The translations under genes and the position numbers were made by a program. The notes under the pieces are model-generated. The model had not been told where the DNA came from and did no database searches. It saw only the letters and a program-made list of their open reading frames with translations. From contig NZ_JAUSWJ010000001.1 in the NCBI RefSeq assembly GCF_030815145.1, positions 2,542,001 through 2,606,000 on the forward strand: 64,000 nt of DNA. Direction: 5' to 3'. Shown piece after piece: positions 1 through 9,682 of this stretch (within the stretch, counting starts at the first letter, position 1; each line of letters opens with the position of its first letter). The DNA comes from Kaistia geumhonensis. Lineage in GTDB: Bacteria; Pseudomonadota; Alphaproteobacteria; Rhizobiales; Kaistiaceae.

Positions 1-963
<963 letters not shown>

Positions 964-966
964 CGT

Positions 967-1881
967 CTATCCCTTGATTGCGCCCGAGGTGATGCCCTGG
1001 ACGAAGAAGCGGCCGAGAGCGAAGTAGACGACGAGCGGGGGAACCGCCGTGAGCAGCGCGGCGGCCATGTTGACGTTGTAGATCGCCTCGCCGCGCGAGG
1101 TGATCACCGAGTTGGCGAGGATGACGGTCATCGGCTTCGCCGAAATGCCGCCGAAGGTCAGGCCGACGAGATAGTCGTTCCACACCGTCGTGATCATCAG
1201 GATCAGCACGACGACCATGATGTTGCCGGACATCGGCAGGACGATCTCGCGGAAGATCCGCCAGAAGCTTCCCGAATCCATGATCGCGGCATTGATCAGT
1301 TCGCGCGGGATGTCCTTGTAGAAATTGCGGAATATCAGCGTCAGCAGCGGCATCGACAGCACCGCGTGCACCAGCGCGATCGCCCAGACCGTGCCGAAGA
1401 TGCCGAGGCTCGCCACGATGATGATGAGCGGGATCATGATGATCTGGAACGGCACGAAGGCGCAGATGAAGAGGACGAACAGGAAGCCGTTCGCCCAGCG
1501 CACGTTCCAGAGCGCGAGCGCGTAGCCGGTGACCGCGGAAATGGCGATCGAGAACACGAGGCTCGGGAACAGGATCGCGACCGAGTTGAAGAAGCCCTGC
1601 TTGATGCCGTCGCAGGCGAGCCCGGTGCAGAGTTCGTTCCACGCCTTCATCCAGGGCTGGATCGTCCAGCGCACCGGCAGGTTGAAGATCTCGCCGAGCG
1701 TGATCTCCTCGATCGGCTTGAACGAGGTGACGACGACGACATAGAGCGGGATCGCCACGAACAGCGCCACCATCGTCAGGAAGACGAAGACGGCGATCGA
1801 CGAGCCGCGGATGCGGCGCCGGCGCCTCGGGATGGCGATCGGCGGCAGCGCGGCGGCCGGGGTTCCTGCGTGCGCGCTCAT
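967..1881 (-). CDS. Carbohydrate ABC transporter permease, MalG/GtsC type
   Basis: This is an inner-membrane permease subunit of 304 aa with about six membrane segments. The EAA loop, which contacts the ATPase, reads roughly ELINAAIMDSGSFWRIFREI. The cysteine-containing periplasmic stretch around residues 85-100 (CTGLACDGIKQGFF) resembles permeases annotated as glucose/mannose importers (GtsC), so a glucose- or mannose-like substrate is the best guess. The ATG at 1881 overlaps the stop of the partner permease (ATGA), which indicates translational coupling. The N-terminus is rich in Arg (PRRRRRIRG), as expected for a cytoplasmic side. No binding protein is visible in this operon; it may lie beyond base 1. 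Family is certain and substrate is tentative. Confidence 0.9.
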   Translation of the reverse strand: MSAHAGTPAAALPPIAIPRRRRRIRGSSIAVFVFLTMVALFVAIPLYVVVVTSFKPIEEITLGEIFNLPVRWTIQPWMKAWNELCTGLACDGIKQGFFNSVAILFPSLVFSIAISAVTGYALALWNVRWANGFLFVLFICAFVPFQIIMIPLIIIVASLGIFGTVWAIALVHAVLSMPLLTLIFRNFYKDIPRELINAAIMDSGSFWRIFREIVLPMSGNIMVVVLILMITTVWNDYLVGLTFGGISAKPMTVILANSVITSRGEAIYNVNMAAALLTAVPPLVVYFALGRFFVQGITSGAIKG

Positions 1882-2774
1882 CCGCGGACCGCCTCGCTGC
1901 GACGCGCCTGCCAGGCGGTGATGACGACGAGCGGCAGGAAGATCGCGAGCGTGATCAGCAGCATGATGACGGCGGCCGCCGAGGCGAAGCCGATATTGCT
2001 GCGGGTCGAATAGGCGTTGATCGCGAAATAGGCCGGGGTCCAGGTCGAGGTGCCTGGGCCGCCATTGGTCATCGCGACCACGATGTCATAGGCCTTGACG
2101 ACGCCGAGCGAGAGCAGGATCGCGCAGGTGAGGAAGGTGAACTTCATCATCGGCACGATGATCTCGACATAGAGGCGCATCACGCCGACGCCGTCGAGGC
2201 GGGCCGCGCTCCAGATCTCGGTGTTGATGGATTTGAGGCCGGCCAGCATCAGCGCCATGTAGAAGCCGAGCCCGTGCCAGATCGAGGCGAGGATGATCCC
2301 GTACATCGCCGTCTCCGGCGCGGCGAGCCAGTTGAAGCTGGCATCCGGGAAGCCGTTGGCCCGCAGGAACGCCTCGACGCCGAGCGAGGGATTGAAGATC
2401 CAGCGCCAGACGAGGCCGGTGACGATCAGCGAGACGGCGAGCGGATAGAGAAGGATCGTCCGGAAGACGCCCTCGCCGAACTTCTCGCGCTCGACCAGCG
2501 CCGCGAGGATGAAGCCGAACACGATCGCCAGCGCGCTGCCGATGGCGAGCACGAGCAGGTTCTGCAGCGCCGTCCACCAGGTGTCGTTGGCGAATAGCCG
2601 CTCGTATTGCGAAAGCCACCGGGCGGGGTCGATCGCGTATTCCGGAAACCGCCGGCTCTGGGTGAAGGACTGGAAAATCGTCCAGCCGATCGAACCCGCG
2701 AAGCCGACGAGAGTGATCGCGAGGGCCGGCACCAGCGCGATGCGCGGTGCAGCCCAGCTCCAGCGGAGCGCCAT
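1878..2774 (-). CDS. Carbohydrate ABC transporter permease, MalF/GtsB type
   Basis: This is the second permease of the importer, 298 aa with six predicted membrane segments and the EAA loop WSAARLDGVGVMRLYVEI. It forms a heterodimer with the 967-1881 product. An in-frame GTG at 2780 is possible. However, the ribosome binding site GGGAGG (2782-2787 on the minus strand) lies only 1 nt from that GTG and 7 nt from the ATG at 2774, so the ATG is preferred. It is the first gene of the minus-strand transporter operon. Two 11-base direct repeats lie just upstream (2806-2837). Glucose/mannose-type substrate is inferred from resemblance of the permease pair to GtsBC. Confidence 0.9.
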   Translation of the reverse strand: MALRWSWAAPRIALVPALAITLVGFAGSIGWTIFQSFTQSRRFPEYAIDPARWLSQYERLFANDTWWTALQNLLVLAIGSALAIVFGFILAALVEREKFGEGVFRTILLYPLAVSLIVTGLVWRWIFNPSLGVEAFLRANGFPDASFNWLAAPETAMYGIILASIWHGLGFYMALMLAGLKSINTEIWSAARLDGVGVMRLYVEIIVPMMKFTFLTCAILLSLGVVKAYDIVVAMTNGGPGTSTWTPAYFAINAYSTRSNIGFASAAAVIMLLITLAIFLPLVVITAWQARRSEAVRG

Positions 2775-2805
2775 CGCCACGCCTCCCTAGCGTCTGACCA
2801 GTTCT

Positions 2806-2837
2806 TATTTGAACTTCTTGTTTTTCTATTTGAACTT
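2806..2837. promoter_or_regulatory. Two 11-bp direct repeats, probable operator of the sugar importer
   Basis: TATTTGAACTT occurs at 2806-2816 and again at 2827-2837, exactly 21 bp apart (two helical turns), in an AT-rich island between the divergent importer and epimerase genes. The near copy begins 32 bp upstream of the importer start codon. Equal spacing on one face of the helix is typical of repressor or activator sites. The cognate regulator is unknown. Confidence 0.5.
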
Positions 2838-2942
2838 TAGTCGGAGGGTGTCTTTTCGTCAACCGCGCCATCGTGCATGGTCCGGCGCGCGGCGGGCCGG
2901 CATCGGCCACGCGCGACAGCATCGGCCGAGGAGGAATGTGCG

Positions 2943-3839
2943 ATGGCGAAACGAATCCTGTTCACGGGCGGCGCGGGGAAGGCCGGCCGCCATGTCGTGC
3001 CCTATCTCGTGTCCCGCGGGCATCGGGTGCTGAATGTCGACCGCGTGCCGCTCGTGGCCGAGGGGGTCGACAACCTCATCGCCGACATCACCGACAGCGG
3101 CCAGATGTTCAATGCGATGACGAGCTATGCCGGCTTCGACGAGCTCGAGCCCGGCACCGGCGTTCCTCGCTTCGACGCGGTGGTGCATTTCGCCGCCGTG
3201 CCGCGCATCCTGCTCAACCCCGACAACGAGATGTTCCGCGTCAACACGCAGGGCACCTACAATGTCATCGAGGCGGCGGTGAAGCTCGGCATCCGCAAGA
3301 TCGTCATCGCCTCGTCGGAGACGGTCTATGGCGTCTGCTTCGCCGACGGCAAGGTCGACCCGGCCGAGCTGCCGCTCGACGAGGCGTGCGAGACCGATCC
3401 GATCGACAGCTATGCGCTGTCCAAGGTCCTGAACGAGAAGACGGCCCGCGCCTTCCAGAAGCGCTCCGGCTTCGACATCTATGCGCTGCGGATCGCCAAT
3501 GTCATCGAGCCGCACGAATATGACCGCGTGCCGGACTGGATCGCCCGCCCGTCCACGCGTCGCCGCAACCATTTCTCCTATGTCGACGCGCGCGACCTCG
3601 GCCAGATCGTCGATCTCTGCCTGGCGAAGGACGGCCTCGGCTTCCAGGTCTTCAACGCCGGCAACGACGAGAACACGCAGGACCGGCCGAGCGAGGGGCT
3701 GGCGCGCGAGTTCTTCCCGACCTCGGCGCTGAAGCGGCCGCTCGAAGGCAACGAGGCGCTGCTCTCCAACCGCAAGGCGCGCGAGATGCTCGGCTTCCGC
3801 GAGCAGTTTCCCTGGCGCAAGGCCGTCGCCGCGCGCTGA
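2943..3839 (+). CDS. NAD-dependent epimerase/dehydratase family protein (extended SDR)
   Basis: This 298-aa cytoplasmic Rossmann-fold oxidoreductase belongs to the extended short-chain dehydrogenase family. The N-terminal nucleotide-binding motif is TGGAGKAGRHV, the NAD ribose-contacting Asp is in VLNVDRVP, and the catalytic YALSK (YxxxK) follows a serine-containing SSETVYG segment. The start ATG at 2943 is chosen because GAGGA precedes it and the Rossmann beta strand begins directly after it. A longer reading from 2877 would add a basic non-coding-like tail. It is divergent from the sugar importer and may act on a sugar or sugar acid. It resembles in architecture the truncated epimerase at 63241-64000. 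The substrate (uronate, nucleotide sugar or other) cannot be assigned. Confidence 0.85.
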   Translation: MAKRILFTGGAGKAGRHVVPYLVSRGHRVLNVDRVPLVAEGVDNLIADITDSGQMFNAMTSYAGFDELEPGTGVPRFDAVVHFAAVPRILLNPDNEMFRVNTQGTYNVIEAAVKLGIRKIVIASSETVYGVCFADGKVDPAELPLDEACETDPIDSYALSKVLNEKTARAFQKRSGFDIYALRIANVIEPHEYDRVPDWIARPSTRRRNHFSYVDARDLGQIVDLCLAKDGLGFQVFNAGNDENTQDRPSEGLAREFFPTSALKRPLEGNEALLSNRKAREMLGFREQFPWRKAVAAR

Positions 3840-3856
3840 AGCCTGCGATAGTGAAG

Positions 3857-3879
3857 GGGCGGGGCGAATCGCCCCGCCC
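3857..3879 (+). terminator. GC-rich hairpin after the epimerase gene
   Basis: This is a perfect 10-bp stem, GGGCGGGGCG / CGCCCCGCCC, with a 3-nt loop (AAT), located 17 nt after the epimerase stop and ahead of the anion transporter. No T-run follows, so it may act as an RNA-stabilising or attenuating hairpin rather than a full intrinsic terminator. Confidence 0.5.
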
Positions 3880-3908
3880 GGACACCAGAGAACGGCAGCG
3901 ATTACGCC

Positions 3909-5147
3909 ATGGACCTGACGCTCACGATCTTCGTCCTCGTCTATGTGGCGATGGGCGTCGGCCACCTGCCCTTCTTCCGGCTCGACCGGACGGGCGCCGC
4001 CATGGTCGGCGCGATGCTGCTCATCGCGCTCGGCCAGATCGCGCCGCAGGACGCCTGGGCGGCGATCGACTACAGGACCATCGGCCTCTTGTTCGGCCTC
4101 ATGGTCATCTCGGCCGCCTTCGGCGTCGCCGGCTTCTACGATTTCGCGGCGCGGAAGGTCGGCGCCCTCGATGTCGGGCCGAAGACGCTGCTCGCCGTCA
4201 TCATCGGCTTCTCCGGCATTTTCTCGGCGCTGCTGACCAACGACGTCGTCGCCGTCGCGATGACGCCGATCTTCTGCCAGATCTGCCTTGCACGGCGGCT
4301 CAATCCGCTGCCCTTCCTGCTCGGCTTCTGCTTCGCCGCCAATGTCGGCTCCAGCGCGACGCTGATCGGCAGCCCGCAGAACATGATCGCCGCCGAAGCG
4401 CTGAACCTCTCCTTCAACGGCTTCCTGCGCGTCGCGGCGCTGCCCTCGCTCATCGGCCTGCCGGTCGTGTGGCTGGTGCTCGTCGCCGTCTATCGCGGGC
4501 GCTGGACGCTCGCGACGCCGCAGAAGACGGCGACCGCGACGGCCCTGCCGGCATCGGAGGATCTCGACCGCGTCGAGGCCCTCAAGGCGGGGCTGGTGAC
4601 GCTGGCCGTGCTCGTCGCCTTCGTCGCCACCGACCGGCCGCACATGCTGGTGGCTCTGCTCGGCGCCAGCTTCCTTCTGGTCAGCCGCAGCGTCGAATCC
4701 GAGAAGCTGATCCGCCGGGTCGACGGCGACCTTCTCCTCCTGCTGATCGGCCTCTTCATCGTCAATGCGGCGGTCGCGGCGACCGGGCTGCCGCAGCAGC
4801 TGCTCTCGGCCCTCGGCGATATCGGCCTCGATCTCAACCAGCCGCTGTCGATGCTGGTCGTGATGTCGGTGCTGTCCAACATCGTCGGCAACAATCCGGC
4901 GGTGATGCTCGTCGAGCCCTTCATCCGCAATGCCGCCCATCCCGAGGCGCTCGGCGCCGCGATCGCGCTCGGCACGGGCTTCTCGTCCAACGCCGTCATC
5001 TTCGGCAGCCTCGCCGGCATCATCGTCGCCGAGCAGGGCGGGCGGCGCGGGATCGTCGTCGGCTTCGCCGAGTTCGCCCGCGCCGGCGTGCCGGTGGCGC
5101 TGGCGACGCTCCTCCTCGCCGCCGGCTGGATCGTCTGGCTCGGCTAA
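3909..5147 (+). CDS. SLC13/ArsB-type anion transporter
   Basis: This is an integral membrane protein of 412 aa with about ten to twelve hydrophobic segments, of the ion-transporter superfamily that includes ArsB, CitT and SLC13 carriers. Typical family motifs are visible: NDVVAVAMTPI (around residues 115-125), the re-entrant loop SSATLIGSPQNM (around 149-160), and the repeated-half counterpart SNIVGNNPAVMLV (around 324-336). The substrate is probably an anion (dicarboxylate, sulfate, arsenite or similar) moved by secondary transport. It follows the epimerase gene by 69 nt, with a hairpin between them, and converges on the Ntn hydrolase gene. Nothing adjacent points to arsenic resistance, so a narrow arsenite label is not justified. 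Confidence 0.85.
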   Translation: MDLTLTIFVLVYVAMGVGHLPFFRLDRTGAAMVGAMLLIALGQIAPQDAWAAIDYRTIGLLFGLMVISAAFGVAGFYDFAARKVGALDVGPKTLLAVIIGFSGIFSALLTNDVVAVAMTPIFCQICLARRLNPLPFLLGFCFAANVGSSATLIGSPQNMIAAEALNLSFNGFLRVAALPSLIGLPVVWLVLVAVYRGRWTLATPQKTATATALPASEDLDRVEALKAGLVTLAVLVAFVATDRPHMLVALLGASFLLVSRSVESEKLIRRVDGDLLLLLIGLFIVNAAVAATGLPQQLLSALGDIGLDLNQPLSMLVVMSVLSNIVGNNPAVMLVEPFIRNAAHPEALGAAIALGTGFSSNAVIFGSLAGIIVAEQGGRRGIVVGFAEFARAGVPVALATLLLAAGWIVWLG

Positions 5148-5170
5148 GCGCCGTCAGCCCGCCGTCGCGC

Positions 5171-6283
5171 TCACCCCGCCTTGCCGATCAGCTGCGCCGA
5201 GCCGTCGTCGCCGCCGGCTGCGAAATGCGCGAGCGGCATCGATGCCGGGCGCTTGCCGGCCGCGATGGCGGCAAGGTCGAAGCCGACATAGTTCAGCGCG
5301 CGGTAGTCGCGCACGAAGAAGCGCCGGCGATCAAGATCGGAGAGGCTGGTCCAGCAGGTGAACTCGGTCGCGTAGGGGGTGTTGCCGGTCTCGGCGAGGC
5401 CCTCGACCTCGAGATGCCCGCCCGAGCCGTCCGGATAGTCGATCGAGGCGCCGCGCGGCCGGTCGAAGGTGTTGAGGATATGGGCGAGGGTCTGCACCGC
5501 GAGGTCGGGCGTCGCCGCCTTTTCGGTGAACTCGGCATAATAGGCGGCGCGCACGAAGCGGCCGACCGAGGTGCTCGACGAGGGCAGGCCCTGCGTGGCG
5601 ATGCCGGAATCGGGCTGCCTCACCTTGAGGCCGCCGAAGGCGCCAGCCGATTTGTCGACATTGGTGAGGAAGCTGTAGTTCGAGAGATTGGTCAGGTGCC
5701 AGTCGAATTTCGGCCCGTTGGTCATGACGCCGACCGGGTTGTCGTAGACGGTCATCGCGCCATGGTCGAACTCGACGACGACCGAGGCCCCGGTCGCGTC
5801 ATGCACGACATAGTGGAACGGCGACACGACACCGCCGAGCAGCGCCAGCGGCTGCAGCATCACCGGCTGCGCCTCCAGCGCCGCCTTCACCTCGGCGGCG
5901 GTCGCGAACTGGCCGAGCGCCCAGAGGCCGAGATCGGAGGCCGAGAGCACGGCCTTGGTCATCTCCACCGGCTTCTGGCTGCCGCCGGATTCCGGATAGG
6001 AGAGAAGGCTGAAGGTGAGGCCCTTGTCGTTCAGCCCCTCCAGCACCTTGAGATCGGCGAGGCCGAGCGGCGCCTCCGCGGTCGGCAGGCGATAGGGCAT
6101 GGTGACGGCGATGACGTCGTGGCGGCTGGTCAGCGTCAGCTTCGGATGGCCCTCGACCTCCGAGACGCTTTCGAATCCGGCCGGGAAGAAGGTCACCTGA
6201 TAGGGCAGGTCGGTGGTGAGTTCGAGCGTGCGGCCGTAATAGGCCTTGCCGGCGGCGTCCCGGTAGCCGAGCGAGGTGCACAT
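5171..6283 (-). CDS. Choloylglycine hydrolase / penicillin V acylase family (Ntn amidase)
   Basis: This 370-aa enzyme hydrolyses linear amide C-N bonds. The N-terminal nucleophile Cys2 becomes residue 1 after Met removal. Arg18 follows, and the position usually occupied by Asp (here residue 21) is Glu. The family block NPVGVMTNGPKFDWHLTNL carries the oxyanion-hole Asn, and SVGRFVRAAYY carries the second conserved Arg. No signal peptide is seen, so it is likely cytoplasmic. Its start is preceded by GGGGAGAA. It begins 34 nt after the TolC-family gene on the same strand, so it is probably the last gene of the efflux operon. Substrates could be bile-salt-like conjugates, penicillin V or N-acyl-homoserine lactones; none can be chosen from sequence. 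Confidence 0.88.
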   Translation of the reverse strand: MCTSLGYRDAAGKAYYGRTLELTTDLPYQVTFFPAGFESVSEVEGHPKLTLTSRHDVIAVTMPYRLPTAEAPLGLADLKVLEGLNDKGLTFSLLSYPESGGSQKPVEMTKAVLSASDLGLWALGQFATAAEVKAALEAQPVMLQPLALLGGVVSPFHYVVHDATGASVVVEFDHGAMTVYDNPVGVMTNGPKFDWHLTNLSNYSFLTNVDKSAGAFGGLKVRQPDSGIATQGLPSSSTSVGRFVRAAYYAEFTEKAATPDLAVQTLAHILNTFDRPRGASIDYPDGSGGHLEVEGLAETGNTPYATEFTCWTSLSDLDRRRFFVRDYRALNYVGFDLAAIAAGKRPASMPLAHFAAGGDDGSAQLIGKAG

Positions 6284-6317
6284 TGCCTTCGGTTCTCCCC
6301 TGTTGATCTGAAAGCTG

Positions 6318-7805
6318 CTAGCGCGCGCCCGCGGCGTCGGCGGAGGTCATGGCGCCGAGCACGAAGGCGAGATTGGCGGCCGCCACCATCGAGGCGGTGT
6401 AGGCGTCGATCTCCGAGAGCCGCGCCGTCATCAGCCCGCTGTCGGCGGCGGTCGCCGTCGTGATGTCGCCGACGCCGGCCTTGTAGGCGTCGAAGGCCGC
6501 GTCGTAGGTGACCCCGGCGGCGCGCGTCAGCGCCGCCGCGGCGCGCCAGGAGGCGAGCGCCGAGCGCAGCGCGTCGGCACCAACCACGATCTCGCGGGCG
6601 GCGGTGTCGCGCGTCTTCTGGAAGGTCGCGGCGCTGGCGGCGGCCAGCGATTTCGCCGTCTCGAGCTGCGCCTTGCGGAGCCCGCCGTCGAAGAGCGGCA
6701 TGGTGGCGCCGACCACGACGCCGGTCGCCGAGGCCTGCTGGCCGATGGTCGGCAGCCCGCTCGCGGAAAGGTCGTTGTCGCCCGTCGCCGCGATGGCGCC
6801 GAGATAGACCTTGGGCAGGAACTCCGCCTGAGCCGCCGCGATGCCGGCCTCGCTCGCCTTCATCGCCGAATAGCTGGCGAGGACGTCCGGGCGCCGGGCG
6901 AGCGCGGTCCGGATCGCCTCCTCGGTCGGCCGGCCGAGATCGGCGGGCAGTTGCCGGCCCGATGGCTCGCGGACCTTGATCACGGTCGTCGGCGAGAGGC
7001 CGATGGCGGCGAGCAGCGCCTGATAGGCGTCCTTCTCCGCGCCCTCGGCCTGGACATGGCCGAAGCGCGCCTGCGCCACCGCCTGGCGGGCCTGCGCCAG
7101 CTCGACGGTCGTGCCGACGCCCTTGTCGACACGAGCCGTCGCCGCAGCCTCGATGGCGACGCTGTTGGCGAGGTTGCGGGCGGTGATGCGCACGCGGCTG
7201 CGCGCGGCGCCATAGAGCAGATAGGTGCGCGTGACGTCGTAGATGATCTTCTGATGCGCGCCGTTGAAGAGCACGTTGGCGGCGTCGGCATTGAGCTTCG
7301 CCGCCTTGTGCAGCGCGCCGCGCTGCCCGAAGTCGAACAGCAGCCATTGCAGCGCGATCTGCGGCGACACGCCCTCGACGGTGGTCGTCACCGAGTCCTG
7401 GCTGCCGATCGAGACCGGCAGGGGCTGCGCCACCTGCTGCTGGCCCGCGATGACATTCGCCGCGATGAACGGGAGATAGGTCGCCTCGACCATGCCCGCC
7501 GCGAGCGCCGCCTGCCGCGCCTGCTGCCAGGCGAGGCGGGTCAGCGGGTTCTCGCTCTGCGCGATGTCGATCAGCTCGGCGAGGCCATAGGTCTTCTTCG
7601 CATCGATGCCGGGCGTCGGCTGCAGCACCGCCACTTCCGGGCGCGGCGCGACACCATAGCCGTCGACGGGCGCGGCGCCCGCGCTCGCAGGCGGCGTCCA
7701 GGGCCGCGACGGATCGGCCGGCGCCTCGGCCAGCATGTGCGAGGTGCAGGCGGAGAGCGCCAGCGCCAGCGCGAGGACGGACGCAAGGGGTGCCTGATGC
7801 CTCAT
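6318..7805 (-). CDS. RND/MFP-type outer-membrane efflux protein (TolC family lipoprotein)
   Basis: This is a 495-aa outer-membrane channel protein of the OprM/MdtP class. It begins with a lipoprotein signal whose lipobox is LSAC (Cys20), followed by two TolC repeats of long alpha-helical coiled coil rich in Ala, Arg and Gln. It would form the exit duct for the pump encoded just upstream. Its ATG at 7805 overlaps the stop of the FUSC gene (ATGA), showing translational coupling. Gene order ytcA-like, hlyD, fusC, tolC on the minus strand matches the ytcA-mdtN-mdtO-mdtP arrangement known from enterobacteria. Confidence 0.92.
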   Translation of the reverse strand: MRHQAPLASVLALALALSACTSHMLAEAPADPSRPWTPPASAGAAPVDGYGVAPRPEVAVLQPTPGIDAKKTYGLAELIDIAQSENPLTRLAWQQARQAALAAGMVEATYLPFIAANVIAGQQQVAQPLPVSIGSQDSVTTTVEGVSPQIALQWLLFDFGQRGALHKAAKLNADAANVLFNGAHQKIIYDVTRTYLLYGAARSRVRITARNLANSVAIEAAATARVDKGVGTTVELAQARQAVAQARFGHVQAEGAEKDAYQALLAAIGLSPTTVIKVREPSGRQLPADLGRPTEEAIRTALARRPDVLASYSAMKASEAGIAAAQAEFLPKVYLGAIAATGDNDLSASGLPTIGQQASATGVVVGATMPLFDGGLRKAQLETAKSLAAASAATFQKTRDTAAREIVVGADALRSALASWRAAAALTRAAGVTYDAAFDAYKAGVGDITTATAADSGLMTARLSEIDAYTASMVAAANLAFVLGAMTSADAAGAR

Positions 7806-9682
7806 GCGAGCCCCGCTGCGAGCGTTTCGATGCGGCCGATGGGTCCGCCCGGTGCGTCCGCCTCACCATCAGGCGCGTGCATTTCGGGACGGTCCCTGCC
7901 GCCGAGCCGGGCCGAGACCGCCGCGAGCCGCGCCGCGGCGGCTTCGTCGGCGGCCGGCGCGACCATCAGTTGCGGCAGCAGCGCGCGCGCCTCGGCGAGG
8001 AGGTCGAGCGCGGCGGCGATACGGCCCGCGTCCGGGCGGCGCGAGGCCGGCTCGAACGGCAGCAGCGCCAGCTGTTCCCGCGCCTTCTCCGCCTCGATTG
8101 CCACCATCTCGGCCTCGGCGAGGGCCGCGCCGCGCGCCGCGGGATCGAGGGCGGTGAGGCGGGAGAGCGCCGCGAACAGGCGGGCGAGCCGCTCGCGCGC
8201 CTCGTCGGCGGCGCTCTTCGACCAGAGCCCCGTGAAATAGAGATAGACGACGAGATTGCCGAGCAGAATGCCGATGATGCGGTCGCGGCCCGAGTCCATG
8301 CTGAGATCGGGGCCGAAGCCGTTCAGGATCGTCAGCAGGAAGGCGAGACCGATCTGCACGCCGGCATAGGAGATGCGCTCGTTGCCGGTCGAGACCCAGG
8401 CCGCCGGCAGGATGGCGCAGAAGACCAGCGCCATCAGCCCGCCGACCGATTCGAGATGCGGGATGATGAAGAGGATCGACAGGAAGCCCATCGCGGCGCC
8501 GATGAGGCAGCCGCCGATGCGCAGCGCCAGCTTGTGCACCGTCTCGGCCGTGGTGCCGAGCGCCGCGACGAAGCAGGTCACCATCGCCGTGCTGATGCCC
8601 GGCCAGTCGAGCAGCGAATAGATGAGATAGCAGGTCATCGCCGCCGCCGCCGTCTTCAGCGCATAGCGCTGGTAGTCCGGATTGGTGAAGGCGTCGGGTG
8701 CGAGGAAGGGCGGCGCCAGCGGCCGCGCCGCGGTCCCGCCATCGTCCCTGGCGAAGCCATCGAGCGAGGCCTCGATCATCCGCGCGACGCCGTCGCCCTC
8801 GGCAAGAGGCGGCGCAGGGTCGGGCCGCCCGCCGGAGCGAATCGCGTCGGCCGCGGCGCGGCAGCGGGCGGCGAGGCTCTCGCGGATCGCCCCGCCGGCC
8901 TCGCGCGGCAGCGCGGCGACGAGTAGCAGCAGGCGATAGCCGTTCATCGCCGCGCCGGAGAGCCAGCGCACCCGCGCGCGCGGCGCGGTGTGAAAGAGGC
9001 CGGCGAGCTGGGCACGCTTGGCCACCTCGGCATTGCCCTCGGCGAGTTCCTCGTCGAGCGCCTCGCCCTCCCCGTCCAGCGCGGAGGCGGCGGCGCGGAG
9101 GCGGCGCTCGGTCATCTCCTGCAGCAGCCGGTGCGGCGAGGCGCCGAGCACGAGATTGAAGGCGATCATCATGGCCATCGGCACGCAGGCCATCTGCCAG
9201 GCATAGAGCAGGCCGCGCGTCACGATCTCGCCGGCCGGCACACGGTCGACCAGCGACAGGATGTAGACGATGACGAGCCCGACGATGGAGCCCTGCTCGC
9301 CGAGCTGCGTCGCGGCCCCGAGAAAGACGAACAGGAACGCCATCGCCGCCATGATGACGAGGCGCAGCAGCGCCGATTCCGCCGAGAACTGGATGAGCGG
9401 CGCCATGGCGACGACGACGATGCTGGCGAGGACGATGATGCCGATCGCCTGCGCCACGCCTTCGGCACCGTTCGGCCGGGCGAGGAAGATGATGAGATAG
9501 CAGCCGATCGCCGATTCCGGGATCCGGTAGAGCATCGCGACGCCGGCGACGAGCGCGACCAGCAGTGCCACCCGCCAGGTGAGCGCGAGGCGGCCCGGCA
9601 TCGGCATCAGGTCGGCGATCACCTGCCGGCCGATGGGCGCCCAGCCGATGGGCGGCGCGGCGGCCTCAGCAGCTCTGGCCAT
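7802..9682 (-). CDS. FUSC family transporter (aromatic acid exporter / MdtO type)
   Basis: This is an inner-membrane protein of 626 aa with two hydrophobic blocks: about residues 25-190, and about 345-490 following a soluble stretch. That is the duplicated FUSC/AaeB/MdtO layout. These proteins export aromatic acids or toxic compounds together with an HlyD-type adaptor and an outer-membrane channel, which are the two genes flanking it here. Its start overlaps the end of the HlyD gene by 17 nt and its stop overlaps the TolC-family start by 4 nt, so the three are translated as a block. The exported compound is unknown. Confidence 0.9.
   Translation of the reverse strand: MARAAEAAAPPIGWAPIGRQVIADLMPMPGRLALTWRVALLVALVAGVAMLYRIPESAIGCYLIIFLARPNGAEGVAQAIGIIVLASIVVVAMAPLIQFSAESALLRLVIMAAMAFLFVFLGAATQLGEQGSIVGLVIVYILSLVDRVPAGEIVTRGLLYAWQMACVPMAMMIAFNLVLGASPHRLLQEMTERRLRAAASALDGEGEALDEELAEGNAEVAKRAQLAGLFHTAPRARVRWLSGAAMNGYRLLLLVAALPREAGGAIRESLAARCRAAADAIRSGGRPDPAPPLAEGDGVARMIEASLDGFARDDGGTAARPLAPPFLAPDAFTNPDYQRYALKTAAAAMTCYLIYSLLDWPGISTAMVTCFVAALGTTAETVHKLALRIGGCLIGAAMGFLSILFIIPHLESVGGLMALVFCAILPAAWVSTGNERISYAGVQIGLAFLLTILNGFGPDLSMDSGRDRIIGILLGNLVVYLYFTGLWSKSAADEARERLARLFAALSRLTALDPAARGAALAEAEMVAIEAEKAREQLALLPFEPASRRPDAGRIAAALDLLAEARALLPQLMVAPAADEAAAARLAAVSARLGGRDRPEMHAPDGEADAPGGPIGRIETLAAGLA

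Noticed and set aside
2859-4940. 693-codon minus-strand open frame over the epimerase and anion transporter
   Set aside because: It is a shadow of the two plus-strand genes with repetitive charged translation, no domain and no ribosome binding site.
3851-6463. 870-codon plus-strand open frame
   Set aside because: It runs through the transporter in the wrong frame and then antisense to the Ntn hydrolase. Composition is Arg/Ala/Asp-rich noise.
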